This document shows positions 16,567 to 17,320 of a stretch of DNA of 17,320 bases, one piece after another (the stretch's first letter is position 1; the number at the start of each line of letters is the position of its first letter). Location: positions 1 through 17,320 of the forward strand of contig CAXHKQ010000021.1 of assembly GCA_964017145.1 (NCBI GenBank). Reading direction: 5' to 3'. Made by a program: the position numbers and the translations under genes. This stretch comes from Agrocybe praecox (Eukaryota > Basidiomycota > Agaricomycetes > Agaricales > Agrocybaceae). The notes beneath the pieces were generated by a model. That model ran no database searches, was not told where the DNA came from, and saw only the letters and a list, made by a program, of their open reading frames with translations.

Positions 16567-17319
16567 CTAATCGAAATTGTAATCAAAGTAACTGGAATCC
16601 AACGACTGCACGCGCACAAACCCATCCTCACCGCCCGACGCATAGCTCCTACCGTCCGGATGGAACGCCAAACTGTTGATCGGACCGAAATGTCCCTTCA
16701 GCCGAGCGAACTCCTCCTCGTACACCAGATGGAAGAACCGCGAGTCGAACTTGCCCGCCTGCGTCGACGTCGTCGTCACCTCCATCGCGTCCTGACCACC
16801 GCCCAGCACCACATGCTCATGGGTCGGACTGATGGACGCCGAATTCACCGGCCTCTCCGTCACGTACGTCTTCAGGCAGCACAGGCTCTCCGCATCGAAT
16901 AGCTTGGCGGTGTGATCCTTCGAAGCGGTCACGAACATCGTGCCGTCCTTCGAGAACTGCATGTCATTGATCACGCTCGTGTGATCCTTCACCGAGTTCA
17001 GCTCCTTGCCGTTGCGCAGATCGAACAGCGAAATCGTGCCGTTCTCGTGGCCGGTGATCACCGTCGTATCCAAGCTGCCCCACAGCATCGAGGTGACCTT
17101 GGATCCCTGGATGGGGATGCGCAGCACCGGCTCCGACGTGGAGACGGTCTCGTCGACGTTGCGGACGTCGATGATGACGCACTCGCAGGACTGGCCCATG
17201 GTGCGATCGGTGGAGTAGGCGGCCTGGTTGCCCGAGTAGCTGAAGTTGCACGTACGGACGGAGGACTTGCAGACGATGGTGCCGATGCAGCGGCCGAATT
17301 CGACGTCCCAGATCCTGCG
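16567..17319 (-). CDS. eIF3i: Eukaryotic translation initiation factor 3 subunit I (eIF3i), C-terminal 250 aa
   Basis: eIF3i is a WD40 beta-propeller subunit of eIF3, which recruits mRNA to the 40S ribosome in the cytoplasm. The frame is open to the right edge, so about the first 75 of roughly 325 residues are outside. Visible landmarks are [11 protein letters not shown] at the start (a WD-repeat end), [40 protein letters not shown] and the C-terminal family signature [20 protein letters not shown] followed by [12 protein letters not shown], ending YFDYNFD with TAG at 16567-16569. The internal methionine at 17199 (MGQSCE) is not the start, because conserved residues continue upstream in frame. 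No intron interrupts this part. Third codon positions are strongly C/G, typical of a highly expressed housekeeping gene. Confidence 0.96.
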   Translation of the reverse strand, partial: RRIWDVEFGRCIGTIVCKSSVRTCNFSYSGNQAAYSTDRTMGQSCECVIIDVRNVDETVSTSEPVLRIPIQGSKVTSMLWGSLDTTVITGHENGTISLFDLRNGKELNSVKDHTSVINDMQFSKDGTMFVTASKDHTAKLFDAESLCCLKTYVTERPVNSASISPTHEHVVLGGGQDAMEVTTTSTQAGKFDSRFFHLVYEEEFARLKGHFGPINSLAFHPDGRSYASGGEDGFVRVQSLDSSYFDYNFD

Positions 17320-17320
17320 G

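Noticed and set aside
17197..17199. Start of eIF3i at the internal methionine
   Set aside because: The frame upstream is open to the window edge and encodes conserved eIF3i residues such as [12 protein letters not shown], so the real start is outside.
1..17320. CRISPR arrays, rRNA, bacterial operon signals or an integrated virus
   Set aside because: There is no direct repeat array of regular spacing, no rRNA-like block, no Shine-Dalgarno-led gene strings and no viral protein motif; the spliced genes are insect-type.

Overview
This is a stretch of insect nuclear DNA, most likely from a mosquito (a culicid, possibly Anopheles; the genus is my inference). The reasons are short introns with canonical GT/AG sites, GC-rich third codon positions in genes next to AT-rich non-coding DNA, several gustatory-receptor (Gr) genes of the divergent dipteran type, a tRNA-headed SINE, and mariner-type inverted-repeat elements. 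Nothing here is bacterial or viral.

Layout. 1-11347 (+ strand) is a tandem Gr cluster: a broken, edge-truncated Gr exon (2-659), a three-exon Gr of 410 aa (1884-3504), a three-exon Gr of 407 aa (3597-4957), and a five-exon Gr of about 416 aa (5229-11347) whose introns are swollen by transposons. All share one architecture: a long first coding block carrying most membrane segments, then two short phase-0 exons carrying the last loop and TM7. On the - strand, 13917 down to 11382 carries the first four coding exons of Alg12, the ER mannosyltransferase for N-glycan precursors; its C-terminal half is not in the window. A small ORF with a poly(A) signal lies divergently upstream of Alg12 (14479-14652). 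At the right edge (- strand, 17319 to 16567) is the C-terminal three quarters of eIF3i, a WD40 translation-initiation factor.

Mobile DNA. A mariner-like non-autonomous family (TA-flanked, ends beginning CATGGGCTGATAAG) has three copies: a decayed one in Gr intron 2 (about 6423-7140), one in Gr intron 3 (8502-10640), and one between Alg12 and eIF3i (14779-15673). The 8502-10640 copy is split by a second inverted-repeat element (8571-9904), which in turn holds a SINE with a perfect 14-bp target duplication (8946-9115): three nested insertions inside one receptor intron. A second SINE sits in the first intron of the 1884-3504 receptor, and palindromic MITE-like DNA lies at 871-1311.

Main points of interest: the broken first Gr exon ends in a good phase-0 donor and could share the C-terminal exons at 3209 and 3439 with its neighbour, as alternatively spliced Gr loci do; the 1884-3504 gene needs a GC-AG intron; and Alg12 stops short just where the opposite-strand Gr cluster begins, so the cluster may be nested in an Alg12 intron, or Alg12 may be broken. 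I see no wholly new system, but the nested transposons and the Alg12/Gr interleaving deserve a check.
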